A DNA stretch of 64,000 nt from Theocolax elegans. Its lineage: Eukaryota; Arthropoda; Insecta; Hymenoptera; Cerocephalidae. Below are positions 28,200 through 44,000 of the stretch, one piece after another. The translations under genes and the position numbers were made by a program. The stretch lies in contig CM047430.1 in assembly GCA_026168455.1 (NCBI GenBank), positions 23,206,735 to 23,270,734 on the forward strand, read 5' to 3'. The first letter of the stretch is position 1. Every line of letters begins with the position of its first letter. The notes beneath the pieces are model-generated. The model worked only from the letters and a program-made list of their open reading frames with translations. It ran no database searches and was not told where the DNA came from.

Positions 28200-31100
28200 T
28201 TGTTTCGGGATTATCTGGGGTATTTCGTGATAAATTCACTAACTGAGGGATTTCCTGGACATTTCGGGAATTTTGAGGTATTCCGGGATATCTCTACGAA
28301 TTTCGGGATTTCCTGGATGTTTCGGGATTATCTGGGGTATTTCGGAATAAATTCACTAATTGAGGGATTTCCTGGACATTTCGGGAATTTTGAGGTATTC
28401 CGGGATATCTCCACATTTTCGGTATTTCCAGGATGTTCGAGATTTTCTGGGGTATTTCGGGATATCTCCACGAATTTCGGGACATCCTGGAAGTTTCGGG
28501 ATTTTCAGGGATATTGGGGATAAATTCACTAACTGAGGGATTTCCTGGACATTTCAGGAACTTTGAGGTACTCCGGGATATTTCCACGAACTTCGGTTTC
28601 CTGGATGTTTAAGGATTTTTTGAGGGATTTTGGGATAAATTCACGAACTCAGGGATTTCCTGGACATTTTGGGAATTTTGAGGTATTCCGGGATATCTCC
28701 ACCAAATTCGGGATTTCCTGGATGTTTCGGGATTTTCTAGGATATTTCGGGATAAATTCACCAATTTCGGGATTTCCTGGATGTTTCGGGATTTTCTGGG
28801 ATTTCGGGATAATTCACTAACTGAGCGATTTCCTGGACATTTCGGGAATTTTGAGGTATTCCGGGATATCTCCACCAATTTCGGGAGTTCCTGGATGTTT
28901 CGGGATTTTCTGGGATATTTCGGGATAACTCCACCTATTTCGGGATTTCCTTAATGTTTCGGGATTTTCTGAGGTATTCCGGGATTTCTCCACTAATATC
29001 GGTTTTCCTGGATGTTTCGGGAATTTTGAGGTATTCCGGGATATCTCCACCAATTCGGGATTTCCTGGATGTTTCGGGATTTTCTGGGATATTTCGCGAT
29101 AAATCCACCAATTTCGGGATTTCCTGGACGTTTCCGGATTATCTACGGTATTTCGGGATAACTCCACCAATTTCGGGATTCCTGGATGTTTCTGGATAAA
29201 TTCACTAACTGAGGGATTTTTGGACATTTCCGCAATTTTGAGGTATTCCGGGATATCTCCACCATTTTCGGTATTTCCTGGATGTTTCGGAATTTTCTGG
29301 GGTATTTCGTGATAAATTCACTAACTGAGGGATTTCCTGGTCATTTCGGGAGTTTGAGGTATTCCAGGATAACTCCACCAATTTCGGGATTTCCTTGATG
29401 TTTAGGGATTTTCTGACATATTCCGGGATAAATTCACTAATTGAGCGATTTCCTGGACATTTCGGGAATTTTGAGGTATTTCGCGATAAATCCACCAATT
29501 TCGGGATTTCCTGGACGTTTCCGGATTATCTACGGTATTTCGGGATAACTCCACCAATTTCGGGATTTCCTGGATGTTTCTAGATAAATTCACTAACTGA
29601 GGGATTTTTGGACATTTCCGCAATTCTGAGGTATTCCGGGATATCTCCACCATTTTCGGTATTTCCTGGATGTTTCGGAATTTTCTGGGGTATTCCGTGA
29701 TAAATTCACAAACTGAGGGATTTCCTGGACATTTCGGGAGTTTTGAGGTATTCCAGGATAACTCCACCAATTTCGGGATTTCCTTGATGTTTAGGGATTT
29801 TCTGACATATGCCGGGATAAATTCACTAAGTGAGCGATTTCCTGGACATTTCGGGAATTTTGAGGTATTCCGGGATATCTCTACCAATTTTAGGATTTCC
29901 TGTATGTTTCGGGATTTTCTGACGTATTCCGGGATAAATTCACTAACTGAGCGATTTCCTGGACATTTCGGGAATTTTGAGGTATTCCGGGATATCTCCA
30001 CCAAATTCGGGATTTCCTGGATGTTTCGGGATTTTCTAGGATATTTCGGGATAAATTCACCAATTTCGGGATTTCCTGGATGTTCGGGATTTTCTTGGAT
30101 ATTTCGGGATAAATTCACTAACTGAGCGATTTCCTGGACATTTCGGGAATTTTGAGGTATTCCGGGATATCTCTACCAATGTCGAGAGTTCCTGGATGTT
30201 TCGGGATTTTCTGGGATATTCGGGATAACTCCACATATTCGGGATTTCCTTAATGTTTCGGGATTTTCTGAGGTATTCCGGGATATCTCCACTAATATCG
30301 GTATTTCCTGGATGTTTCGGGAATTTTGAGGTATTCCGGGATATCTCCACCAATTTCGGGATTTCCTGGATGTTTCGGGATTTTCTGGGATATTTCGCGA
30401 TAAATCCACCAATTTCGGGATTTCCTGGACGTTTCCGGATTATCTACGGTATTTCGGGATAACTCCACCAATTTCGGGATTTCCTGGATGTTTCTGGATA
30501 AATTCACTAACTGAGGGATTTTTGGACATTTCCGCAATTTTGAGGTATTCCGGGATATCTCCACCATTTTCGGTATTTCCTGGTTGTTTCGGAATTTTCT
30601 GGGGTATTTCGTGATAAATTCACTAACTGAGGGATTTCCTGGTCATTTCGGGAGTTTTGAGGTATTCCAGGATAACTCCACCAATTTCGGGATATCCTTG
30701 ATGTTTAGGGATTTTCTGACATATTCCGGGATAAATTCACTAATTGAACGATTTCCTGGACATTTCGGGAATTTTGAGGTATTCCGGGATAACTCCACCA
30801 ATTTCGGGATTTCCTGGACGTTTCCGGATTATCTACGGTATTTCGGGATAACTCCACCAATTTCGGGATTTCCTGGATGTTTCTGGATAAATTCACTAAC
30901 TGAGGGATTTTTGGACATTTCCGCAATTTTGAGGTATTCCGGGATATCTCCACCATTTTCGGTATTTCCTGGTTGTTTCGGAATTTTCTGGGGTATTTCG
31001 TGATATATCACTAACTGAGGGATTTCCTGGTCATTTCGGGAGTTTTGAGGTATTCCAGGATAACTCCACCAATTTCGGGATATCCTTGATGTTTAAGGAT

Positions 31101-34100
31101 TTTCTGACATATGCCGGGATAAATTCACTAAGTGAGCGATTTCCTGGACATTTCGGGAATTTGAGGTATTCCGGGATATCTCTACCAATTTTAGGATTTC
31201 CTGTATGTTTCGGGATTTTCTGACGTATTCCGGGATAAATTCACTAACTGAGCGATTTCCTGGACCTTTCGGGAATTTTGAGGTATTCCGGGATATCTCC
31301 ACCAAATTCGGGATTTCCTGGATGTTTCGGGATTTTCTAGGATATTTCGGGATAAATTCACCAATTTCGGGATTTCCTGGATGTTTCGGGATTTTCTTGG
31401 ATATTTCGGGATAAATTCACTAACTGAGCGATTTCCTGGACATTTCGGGAATTTTGAGGTATTCCGGGATATCTCTACCAATGTCGAGAGTTCCTGGATG
31501 TTTCGGGATTTTCTGGGATATTTCGGGATAACTCCACCTATTTCGGGATTTTCTGAGGTATTCCGGGATATCTCCACTAATATCGGTATTTCCTGGATGT
31601 TTCGGGAATTTTGAGGTATTCCGGGATATCTCCACCAATTTCGGGATTTCCTGGATGTTTCGGGATTTTCTGGGATATTTCGCGATAAATCCACCAATTT
31701 CGGGATTTCCTGGACGTTTCCGGATTATCTACGGTATTTCGGGATAACTCCACCAATTTCGGGATTTCCTGGATGTTTCTGGATAAATTCACTAACTGAG
31801 GTATTTTTGGACATTTCCGCAATTTTGAGGTATTCCGGGATATCTCCACCATTTTCGGTATTTCCTGGTTGTTTCGGAATTTTCTGGGGTATTTCGTGAT
31901 AAATTCACTAACTGAGGGATTTCCTGGTCATTTCGGGAGTTTTGAGGTATTCCAGGATAACTCCACCAATTTCGGGATTTCCTTGATGTTTAGGGATTTT
32001 CTGACATATTCCGGGATAAATTCACTAATTGAGCGATTTCCTGGACATTTCGGGAATTTTGAGGTATTCCGGGATAACTCCACCAATTTCGGGATTTCCT
32101 GGACGTTTCCGGATTATCTACGGTATTTCGGGATAACTCCACCAATTTCGGGATTTCCTGGATGTTTCTGGATAAATTCACTAACTGAGGGATTTTTGGG
32201 CATTTCCGCAATTTTAAAGTATTCCGGGATATCTCCACCATTTTCGGTATTTCCTGGATGTTTCGGAATTTTCTGGGGTATTTCGTGATAAATTCACTAA
32301 CTGAGGGATTTCCTGGACATTTCGGGAGTTTTGATGTATTCCAGGATAACTCCACCAATTTCGGGATTTCCTTTATGTTTAGGGATTTTCTGACATATTC
32401 CGGGATAAATTCACTAATTGAGCGATTGGCTGGACATTTCGGGAATTTTGAGGTATTCCGGGATATCTCCACCAATTTCAGGATTTCCTGGATGTTTCGG
32501 GATTTTCTGACGTATTCCGGGATAAATTCACGAACTGAGCGATTTCCTGGACATTTCGGGAATTTTGAGGTATTCCGGGATATCTCTACCAATTTCAGGA
32601 TTTCTTGGATGTTTCGGGATTTTCTGACGTATTCCGGGATAAATTCACAAACTGAGGGATTTCCTGGACATTTCGGGAATTTTGAGGGATTTTGGGATGC
32701 CTCCACCAATTTCGGGATGTCCTGGTTGTTTCGCGATTATCTGGGGTATTTCGTGATAAATTCACTAAATGAGGGATTCCCTGGACATTTCGGGAATTTG
32801 AGGTATTCCGGGATATCTCCACATTTTCGGTATTTCCAGGATGTTTCGAGATTTTCTGGGGTATTTCGGGATATCTCCACGAATTTCGGGACATCCTGGA
32901 AGTTTCGGGATTTTCAGGGATATTTGGGGATAAATTCACTAACTGAGGGATTTCCTGGACATTTTAGGAACTTTGAGGTACTCCGGGATATTTCCACGAA
33001 CTTCGGTATTTCCTGGATGTTTAAGGATTTTTTGAGGGATTTTGGGATAAATTCACGAACTAAGGGATTTCCTGGACATTTCGGGAATTTTGAGGTATTC
33101 CGGGATATCTCTACCAATTTCAGGATTTCCTGGATGTTTCGGGATTTTCTAGGATATTTCGGGATAAATTCACCAATTTCGGGATTTCCTGGATGTTTCG
33201 GGATTTTCTGGGATATTTTGGGATAAATTCACTAACTGAGCGATTTCCTGGACATTTCGGGAATTTTGAGGTATTCCGGGATATCTCTACCAATTTCGGA
33301 GTTCCTGGATGTTTCGGGATTTTCTGGGATATTTCGGGATAACTCCACCTATTTCGGGATTTCCTTAATGTTTCGGGATTTTCTGAGGTATTCCGGGATT
33401 TCTCCACTAATATCGGTATTTCCTGGATGTTTCGGGAATTTTGAGGTATTCCGGGATATCTCCACCAATTCGGGATTTCCTGGATGTTTCGGGATTTTCT
33501 GGGATATTTCGCGATAAATCCACCAATTTCGGGATTTCCTGGACGTTTCCGGATTATCTACGGTATTTCGGGATAACTCCACCAATTTCGGGATTTCCTG
33601 GATGTTTCTGGATAAATTCACTAACTGAGGGATTTTGGACATTTCCGCAATTTTGAGGTATTCCGGGATATCTCCACCATTTTCGGTATTTCCTGGATGT
33701 TTCGGAATTTTCTGGGGTATTTCGTGATAAATTCACTAACTGAGGGATTTCCTGGACATTTCGGGAGTTTTGAGGTATTCCAGGATAACTCCACCAATTT
33801 CGGGATTTCCTTGATGTTTAGGGATTTTCTGACATATGCCGGGATAAATTCACTAATTGAGCGATTGGCTGGACATTTCGGGAATTTTGAGGTATTCCGG
33901 GATATCTCCACCAATTTCAGGATTTCTGGATTTTCGGGATTTTCTGACGTATTCCGGGATAAATTCACGAACTAAGCGATTTCCTGGACATTTCGGGAAT
34001 TTTGAGGTATTCCGGGATATCTCTACCAATTTCAGGATTTCTTGGATGTTTCGGGATTTTCTGACGTATTCCGGGATAAATTCACAAACTGAGGGATTTC

Positions 34101-35000
34101 CTGGACATTTCGGGAATTTTGAGGGATTTTGGGATGCCTCCACCAATTTCGGGATGTCCTGGTTGTTTCGGGATTATCTGGGGTATTTCGTGATAAATTC
34201 ACTAAATGAGGGATTCCCTGGACATTTCGGGAATTTTGAGGTATTCCGGGATATCTCCACATTTTCGGTATTTCCAGGATGTTTCGAGATTTTCTGGGGT
34301 ATTTCGGGATATCTCCACGAATTTCGGGACATCCTGGAAGTTTCGGGATTTTCAGGGATATTTGGGGTAAATTCACTAACTGAGGGATTTCCTGGACATT
34401 TCAGGAACTTTGAGGTACTCCGGGATATTTCCACGAACTTCGGTATTTCCTGGATGTTTAAGGATTTTTTGAGGGATTTTGGGATAAATTCACGAACTAA
34501 GGGATTTCCTGGACATTTTGGGAATTCTGAGGTATTTTGGGGATAAATTCACGAACTCAGGGATTTCTTGGACATTTCGGGAATTTTGAGGGAATTTGGG
34601 ATGTCTCCACCAATTTCGGGATGTCCTGGTTGTTTCGGGATTATCTGGGGTATTTCGTGATAGATTCACTAACTGAGAGATTTCCTGGACATTTCGAGAA
34701 TTTTGAGGTATTCCGGGATATCTCTACCAATTTCGAGATTTCCTGGATGTTTCGGGATTTTCTGGGATATTTCGGGATAAATTCACTAACTGAGGGATTT
34801 CGTGGACATTTTGGGAATTTTGAGGTATTCCGGGATATATCCCCCATTTCAGGATTTCCTGGATGTTTCGGGATTTCTTGAGGTAATTCGTGATATCTCC
34901 ACCAATTTCGGGATTTCTTGGATGTTTCGGGATTTTCTGGGGTATTTCGGGATATCTCCACCAATTTCGAGATTTTCTGAGGAATTCCGGGATATCTTCA
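28200..35000. repeat. Array block duplicated at 36850-43700 (offset about 8.64 kb)
   Basis: Long runs of units match one for one between the blocks. The GGATTATCTACGG and CCAGGATAACTCC variants and the TTTTAAAGTATTCC unit (32212 and 40859) all fall at an offset of 8,635-8,651 bases. The two copies look nearly identical, so this is among the youngest events in the array. Confidence 0.8.
30253..32288. repeat. 1,285-1,287-bp higher-order repeat (11 x 117 bp)
   Basis: Eleven-unit modules repeat here (for example 30584 and 31869, offset 1,285) and again in the duplicated block (39229 and 40516, offset 1,287). 1,287 equals 11 x 117, so the higher-order repeat keeps both the unit phase and the codon phase. 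Confidence 0.75.
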
Positions 35001-38000
35001 CTAACTTCGGGATTTCCTGAATGTTTCAGGATTTTCTGATGTATTTTGCGATAAAATCACTAACTGAGGGATTTCCTGGACATTTCGGGAATTGTGAGGT
35101 ATTCCGGGATATTTCCACCAACTTCGGTATTTCCTGGATGTTTAAGGATTTTCTGAGGTATTTTGGGATAAATTCACGAAATCAGGGATTTCTTGGACAT
35201 TTCGGGAATTTTGAGGGAATTTGGGATGTCTCCACCAATTTCGGGATGTCCTGGTTGTTTCGAGATTATCTGGGGTATTTCATGATAAATTCACTAACTG
35301 AGGGATTTCCTGGACATTTCGGGAACTTTGAGGTATTCCGGGATATTTCCACCAATTTCGGTATTTCCTGGATGTTTAAGGATTTCTTGAGGTGTTTCGG
35401 GATATCTCCACCAATTTCGGGATTATCTGGGGTATTTCGGAATAAATTCACTAACTGAGGGATTTCCTGGACATTTCGGGAATTTTGAGGTATTCCGGGA
35501 TATCTCCACGAATTTCGGGATTTCCTAGTTGTTTCGGGATTATCTGGGGTATTTCGGGTAACATTCACTATCTGAGGGACTTCCTGGACATTTCGGGAAT
35601 TTAGAGGGATTTTGGGATGTGCCCACCAATTTCTGGATGGTTGTTTCAGGATTTCTTGAGGTATTTCTGGATAAATTCACTAACTAAGGGATTTCCTGGA
35701 CGTTCGAAAATTTTGAGGTATTCCGGGATATCTCCATCATTTTCGGTATTTCCTGGGTGTTTCGGGATTTCTTGAGGTCTTTCGGCATATCTCCACCCAT
35801 TTCGGGATTTCCTGGCTGTTTCAGGATTTCTTGAGGTATTTCGGGAAATCTCCATCAATTTCGGGATTTCTTGGATGCTTCGGGATTTTCTGGGGTATTT
35901 TGGGATATCTCCACCAATTTCGGGATTTCCTGGCTGTTTCAGGATTTCTTGAGGTATTTCGGGAAATCTCCATCAATTTCGGGATTTCTTGGATGCTTCG
36001 GGATTTTCTGGGGTATTTTGGATATCTCCACCAATTTCGGGATTTCTTGGATGTTTCGGGATTTTCTGGAGTATTTCGATATCTCCACCAATTTCGGGAT
36101 TTTCTGAGGAATTTCGGGATATCTTCACCAATTTCGGGATTTCCTGAATGTTACAGGATTTTCTGATGTATTTCGCAATAAATTCACGAACTGAGGGATT
36201 TCCTGCACATTTTGGGAATTATGAGGTATTCCGGGATATCTCCACCCATTTCGGGATTTCCTGGATGTTTCAGGATTTCATGAGGTATTTCGGGATATCT
36301 CCACCAATTTCGGGATTTCCTGGATGTTTCCGGATTATCTACGGTATTTCGGGATAACTCCACCAATTTCGGGATTTCCTTAATGTTTCGGGATTTTCTG
36401 AGGTATTCCGGGATATCTCCACCAATATCGGTATTTCCTGGATGTTTCGGGAATTTTGAGGTATTTCGGGATATCTCCACCAATTTCGGGATTTCCTGAA
36501 TGTTTCGGGATTTTCTGGGATATCTCGGGATAAATCCACCAATTTCGGGATTTCCTGGACGTTTCCGGATTATCTACGGTATTTCGGGATGATTCCACCA
36601 ATTTCGGGATTTCCTGGATGTTTCTGGATAAATTCACTAACTGAGGGATTTTTGGGCATTTCCGCAATTTTAAAGTATTCCGGGATATCTCCACCAATTT
36701 CAGGATTTCCTGGATGTTTCGGGATTTTCTGACGTATTCCGGGATAAATTCACGAACTGAGCGATTTCCTGGACATTTCGGGAATTTTCAGGTATTCCGG
36801 GATATCTATACCAATTTCAAGATTTCTTGGATGTTTCGGGATTTTCTGACGTATTCCGGGATAAATTCACAAACTGAGGGATTTCCTGGACATTTCGGGA
36901 ATTTTGAGGGATTTTGGGATGCCTCCACCAATTTCGGGATGTCCTGGTTGTTTCGGGATTATCTGGGGTATTTCGTGATAAATTCACTAAATGAGGGATT
37001 CCCTGGACATTTCGGGAATTTTGAGGTATTCCGGGATATCTCCACATTTTCGGTATTTCCAGGATGTTTCGAGATTTTCTGGGGTATTTCGGGATATCTC
37101 CACGAATTTCGGGACATCCTGGAAGTTTCGGGATTTTCAGGGATATTTGGGGATAAATTCACTAACTGAGGGATTTCCTGGACATTTCAGGAACTTTGAG
37201 GTACTCCGGGATATTTCCACGAACTTCGGTATTTCCTGGATGTTTAAGGATTTTTTGAGGGATTTTGGGATAAATTCACGAACTCAGGGATTTCCTGGAC
37301 ATTTTGGGAATTTTGAGGTATTCCGGGATATCTCCACCAAATTCGGGATTTCCTGGATGTTTCGGGATTTTCTAGGATATTTCGGGATAAATTCACCAAT
37401 TTCGGGATTTCCTGGATGTTTCGGGATTTTCTGGGATATTTCGGGATAAATTCACTAACTGAGCGATTTCCTGGACATTTCGGGAATTTTGAGGTATTCC
37501 GGGATATCTCCACCAATTTCGGGAGTTCCTGGATGTTTCGGGATTTTCTGGGATATTTCGGGATAACTCCACCTATTTCGGGATTTCCTTAATGTTTCGG
37601 GATTTTCTGAGGTATTCCGGGATTTCTCCACTAATATCGGTATTTCCTGGATGTTTCGGGAATTTTGAGGTATTCCGGGATATCTCCACCAATTTCGGGA
37701 TTTCCTGGATGTTTCGGGATTTTCTGGGATATTTCGCGATAAATCCACCAATTTCGGGATTTCCTGGACGTTTCCGGATTATCTACGGTATTTCGGGATA
37801 ACTCCACCAATTTCGGGATTTCCTGGATGTTTCTGGATAAATTCACTAACTGAGGGATTTTTGGACATTTCCGCAATTTTGAGGTATTCCGGGATATCTC
37901 CACCATTTTCGGTATTTCCTGGATGTTTCGGAATTTTCTGGGGTATTTCGTGATAAATTCACTAACTGAGGGATTTCCTGGTCATTTCGGGAGTTTTGAG

Positions 38001-41000
38001 GTATTCCAGGATAACTCCACCAATTTCGGGATTTCCTTGATGTTTAGGGATTTTCTGACATATTCCGGGATAAATTCACTAATTGAGCGATTTCCTGGAC
38101 ATTTCGGGAATTTTGAGGTATTTCGCGATAAATCCACCAATTTCGGGATTTCCTGGACGTTTCCGGATTATCTACGGTATTTCGGGATAACTCCACCAAT
38201 TTCGGGATTTCCTGGATGTTTCTAGATAAATTCACTAACTGAGGGATTTTTGGACATTTCCGCAATTCTGAGGTATTCCGGGATATCTCCACCATTTTCG
38301 GTATTTCCTGGATGTTTCGGAATTTTCTGGGGTATTCCGTGATAAATTCACAAACTGAGGGATTTCCTGGACATTTCGGGAGTTTTGAGGTATTCCAGGA
38401 TAACTCCACCAATTTCGGGATTTCCTTGATGTTTAGGGATTTTCTGACATATGCCGGGATAAATTCACTAAGTGAGCGATTTCCTGGACATTTCGGGAAT
38501 TTTGAGGTATTCCGGGATATCTCTACCAATTTTAGGATTTCCTGTATGTTTCGGGATTTTCTGACGTATTCCGGGATAAATTCACTAACTGAGCGATTTC
38601 CTGGACATTTCGGGAATTTTGAGGTATTCCGGGATATCTCCACCAAATTCGGGATTTCCTGGATGTTTCGGGATTTTCTAGGATATTTCGGGATAAATTC
38701 ACCAATTTCGGGATTTCCTGGATGTTTCGGGATTTTCTTGGATATTTCGGGATAAATTCACTAACTGAGCGATTTCCTGGACATTTCGGGAATTTTGAGG
38801 TATTCCGGGATATCTCTACCAATGTCGAGAGTTCCTGGATGTTTCGGGATTTTCTGGGATATTTCGGGATAACTCCACATATTTCGGGATTTCCTTAATG
38901 TTTCGGGATTTTCTGAGGTATTCCGGGATATCTCCACTAATATCGGTATTTCCTGGATGTTTCGGGAATTTTGAGGTATTCCGGGATATCTCCACCAATT
39001 TCGGGATTTCCTGGATGTTTCGGGATTTTCTGGGATATTTCGCGATAAATCCACCAATTTCGGGATTTCCTGGACGTTTCCGGATTATCTACGGTATTTC
39101 GGGATAACTCCACCAATTTCGGGATTTCCTGGATGTTTCTGGATAAATTCACTAACTGAGGGATTTTTGGACATTTCCGCAATTTTGAGGTATTCCGGGA
39201 TATCTCCACCATTTTCGGTATTTCCTGGTTGTTTCGGAATTTTCTGGGGTATTTCGTGATAAATTCACTAACTGAGGGATTTCCTGGTCATTTCGGGAGT
39301 TTTGAGGTATTCCAGGATAACTCCACCAATTTCGGGATATCCTTGATGTTTAGGGATTTTCTGACATATTCCGGGATAAATTCACTAATTGAACGATTTC
39401 CTGGACATTTCGGGAATTTTGAGGTATTCCGGGATAACTCTACCAATTTCGGGATTTCCTGGACGTTTCCGGATTATCTACGGTATTTCGGGATAACTCC
39501 ACCAATTTCGGGATTTCCTGGATGTTTCTGGATAAATTCACTAACTGAGGGATTTTTGGACATTTCCGCAATTTTGAGGTATTCCGGGATATCTCCACCA
39601 TTTTCGGTATTTCCTGGTTGTTTCGGAATTTTCTGGGGTATTTCGTGATATATTCACTAACTGAGGGATTTCCTGGTCATTTCGGGAGTTTTGAGGTATT
39701 CCAGGATAACTCCACCAATTTCGGGATATCCTTGATGTTTAGGGATTTTCTGACATATGCCGGGATAAATTCACTAAGTGAGCGATTTCCTGGACATTTC
39801 GGGAATTTTGAGGTATTCCGGGATATCTCTACCAATTTTAGGATTTCCTGTATGTTTCGGGATTTTCTGACGTATTCCGGGATAAATTCACTAACTGAGC
39901 GATTTCCTGGACATTTCGGGAATTTTGAGGTATTCCGGGATATCTCCACCAAATTCGGGATTTCCTGGATGTTTCGGGATTTTCTAGGATATTTCGGGAT
40001 AAATTCACCAATTTCGGGATTTCCTGGATGTTTCGGGATTTTCTTGGATATTTCGGGATAAATTCACTAACTGAGCGATTTCCTGGACATTTCGGGAATT
40101 TTGAGGTATTCCGGGATATCTCTACCAATGTCGAGAGTTCCTGGATGTTTCGGGATTTTCTGGGATATTTCGGGATAACTCCACCTATTTCGGGATTTTC
40201 TGAGGTATTCCGGGATATCTCCACTAATATCGGTATTTCCTGGATGTTTCGGGAATTTTGAGGTATTCCGGGATATCTCCACCAATTTCGGGATTTCCTG
40301 GATGTTTCGGGATTTTCTGGGATATTTCGCGATAAATCCACCAATTTCGGGATTTCCTGGACGTTTCCGGATTATCTACGGTATTTCGGGATAACTCCAC
40401 CAATTTCGGGATTTCCTGGATGTTTCTGGATAAATTCACTAACTGAGGTATTTTTGGACATTTCCGCAATTTTGAGGTATTCCGGGATATCTCCACCATT
40501 TTCGGTATTTCCTGGTTGTTTCGGAATTTTCTGGGGTATTTCGTGATAAATTCACTAACTGAGGGATTTCCTGGTCATTTCGGGAGTTTTGAGGTATTCC
40601 AGGATAACTCCACCAATTTCGGGATTTCCTTGATGTTTAGGGATTTTCTGACATATTCCGGGATAAATTCACTAATTGAGCGATTTCCTGGACATTTCGG
40701 GAATTTTGAGGTATTCCGGGATAACTCCACCAATTTCGGGATTTCCTGGACGTTTCCGGATTATCTACGGTATTTCGGGATAACTCCACCAATTTCGGGA
40801 TTTCCTGGATGTTTCTGGATAAATTCACTAACTGAGGGATTTTTGGGCATTTCCGCAATTTTAAAGTATTCCGGGATATCTCCACCATTTTCGGTATTTC
40901 CTGGATGTTTCGGAATTTTCTGGGGTATTTCGTGATAAATTCACTAACTGAGGGATTTCCTGGACATTTCGGGAGTTTTGAGGTATTCCAGGATAACTCC

Positions 41001-44000
41001 ACCAATTTCGGGATTTCCTTTATGTTTAGGGATTTTCTGACATATTCCGGGATAAATTCACTAATTGAGCGATTGGCTGGACATTTCGGGAATTTTGAGG
41101 TATTCCGGGATATCTCCACCAATTTCAGGATTTCCTGGATGTTTCGGGATTTTCTGACGTATTCCGGGATAAATTCACGAACTGAGCGATTTCCTGGACA
41201 TTTCGGGAATTTTCAGGTATTCCGGGATATCTCTACCAATTTCAGGATTTCTTGGATGTTTCGGGATTTTCTGACGTATTCCGGGATAAATTCACAAACT
41301 GAGGGATTTCCTGGACATTTCGGGAATTTTGAGGGATTTTGGGATGCCTCCACCAATTTCGGGATGTCCTGGTTGTTTCGGGATTATCTGGGGTATTTCG
41401 TGATAAATTCACTAAATGAGGGATTCCCTGGACATTTCGGGAATTTTGAGGTATTCCGGGATATCTCCACATTTTCGGTATTTCCAGGATGTTTCGAGAT
41501 TTTCTGGGGTATTTCGGGATATCTCCACGAATTTCGGGACATCCTGGAAGTTTCGGGATTTTCAGGGATATTTGGGGATAAATTCACTAACTGAGGGATT
41601 TCCTGGACATTTCAGGAACTTTGAGGTACTCCGGGATATTTCCACGAACTTCGGTATTTCCTGGATGTTTAAGGATTTTTTGAGGGATTTTGGGATAAAT
41701 TCACGAACTCAGGGATTTCCTGGACATTTTGGGAATTTTGAGGTATTCCGGGATATCTCCACCAAATTCGGGATTTCCTGGATGTTTCGGGATTTTCTAG
41801 GATATTTCGGGATAAATTCACCAATTTCGGGATTTCCTGGATGTTTCGGGATTTTCTGGGATATTTTGGGATAAATTCACTAACTGAGCGATTTCCTGGA
41901 CATTTCGGGAATTTTGAGGTATTCCGGGATATCTCTACCAATTTCGGGAGTTCCTGGATGTTTCGGGATTTTCTGGGATATTTCGGGATAACTCCACCTA
42001 TTTCGGGATTTCCTTAATGTTTCGGGATTTTCTGAGGTATTCCGGGATTTCTCCACTAATATCGGTATTTCCTGGATGTTTCGGGAATTTTGAGGTATTC
42101 CGGGATATCTCCACCAATTTCGGGATTTCCTGGATGTTTCGGGATTTTCTGGGATATTTCGCGATAAATCCACCAATTTCGGGATTTCCTGGACGTTTCC
42201 GGATTATCTACGGTATTTCGGGATAACTCCACCAATTTCGGGATTTCCTGGATGTTTCTGGATAAATTCACTAACTGAGGGATTTTTGGACATTTCCGCA
42301 ATTTTGAGGTATTCCGGGATATCTCCACCATTTTCGGTATTTCCTGGATGTTTCGGAATTTTCTGGGGTATTTCGTGATAAATTCACTAACTGAGGGATT
42401 TCCTGGACATTTCGGGAGTTTTGAGGTATTCCAGGATAACTCCACCAATTTCGGGATTTCCTTGATGTTTAGGGATTTTCTGACATATGCCGGGATAAAT
42501 TCACTAATTGAGCGATTGGCTGGACATTTCGGGAATTTTGAGGTATTCCGGGATATCTCCACCAATTTCAGGATTTCCTGGATGTTTCGGGATTTTCTGA
42601 CGTATTCCGGGATAAATTCACGAACTAAGCGATTTCCTGGACATTTCGGGAATTTTGAGGTATTCCGGGATATCTCTACCAATTTCAGGATTTCTTGGAT
42701 GTTTCGGGATTTTCTGACGTATTCCGGGATAAATTCACAAACTGAGGGATTTCCTGGACATTTCGGGAATTTTGAGGGATTTTGGGATGCCTCCACCAAT
42801 TTCGGGATGTCCTGGTTGTTTCGGGATTATCTGGGGTATTTCGTGATAAATTCACTAAATGAGGGATTCCCTGGACATTTCGGGAATTTTGAGGTATTCC
42901 GGGATATCTCCACATTTTCGGTATTTCCAGGATGTTTCGAGATTTTCTGGGGTATTTCGGGATATCTCCACGAATTTCGGGACATCCTGGAAGTTTCGGG
43001 ATTTTCAGGGATATTTGGGGTTAAATTCACTAACTGAGGGATTTCCTGGACATTTCAGGAACTTTGAGGTACTCCGGGATATTTCCACGAACTTCGGTAT
43101 TTCCTGGATGTTTAAGGATTTTTTGAGGGATTTTGGGATAAATTCACGAACTCAGGGATTTCCTGGACATTTTGGGAATTCTGAGGTATTCCGGGATATC
43201 TCCACCAAATTCGGGATTTCCTGGATGTTTCGGGATTTTCTAGGATATTTCGGGATAAATTCACCAATTTCGGGATTTCCTGGATGTTTCGGGATTTTCT
43301 GGGATATTTCGGGATAAATTCACTAACTGAGCGATTTCCTGGACATTTCGGGAATTTTGAGGTATTCCGGGATATCTCTACCAATTTCGGGAGTTCCTGG
43401 ATGTTTCGGGATTTTCTGGGATATTTCGGGATAACTCCACCTATTTCGGGATTTCCTGGACGTTTCCGGATTATCTACGGTATTTCGGGATAACTCCACC
43501 AATTTCGGGATTTCCTGGATGTTTCGGGATTTTCTGGGATATTTCGCGATAAATCCACCAATTTCGGGATTTCCTGGACATTTCCGGATTATCTACGGCA
43601 TTTCGGGATAACTCCACCAATTTCGGGATTTCCTGGATGTTTCTGGATAAATTCACTAACTGAGGGATTTTTGGACATTTCCGCAATTTTGAGGTATTCC
43701 GGGATATCTCCACCATTTTCGGTATTTCCTGGTTGTTTCGGAATTTTCTGGGGTATTTCGTGATAAATTCACTAACTGAGGGATTTCCTGGTCATTTCGG
43801 GAGTTTTGAGGTATTCCAGGATAACTCCACCAATTTCGGGATTTCCTTGATGTTTAGGGATTTTCTGACATATTCCGGGATAAATTCACTAATTGAGCGA
43901 TTTCCTGGACATTTCGGGAATTTTGAGGTATTCCGGGATAACTCCACCAATTTCGGGATTTCCTGGACGTTTCCGGATTATCTACGGTATTTCGGGATAA

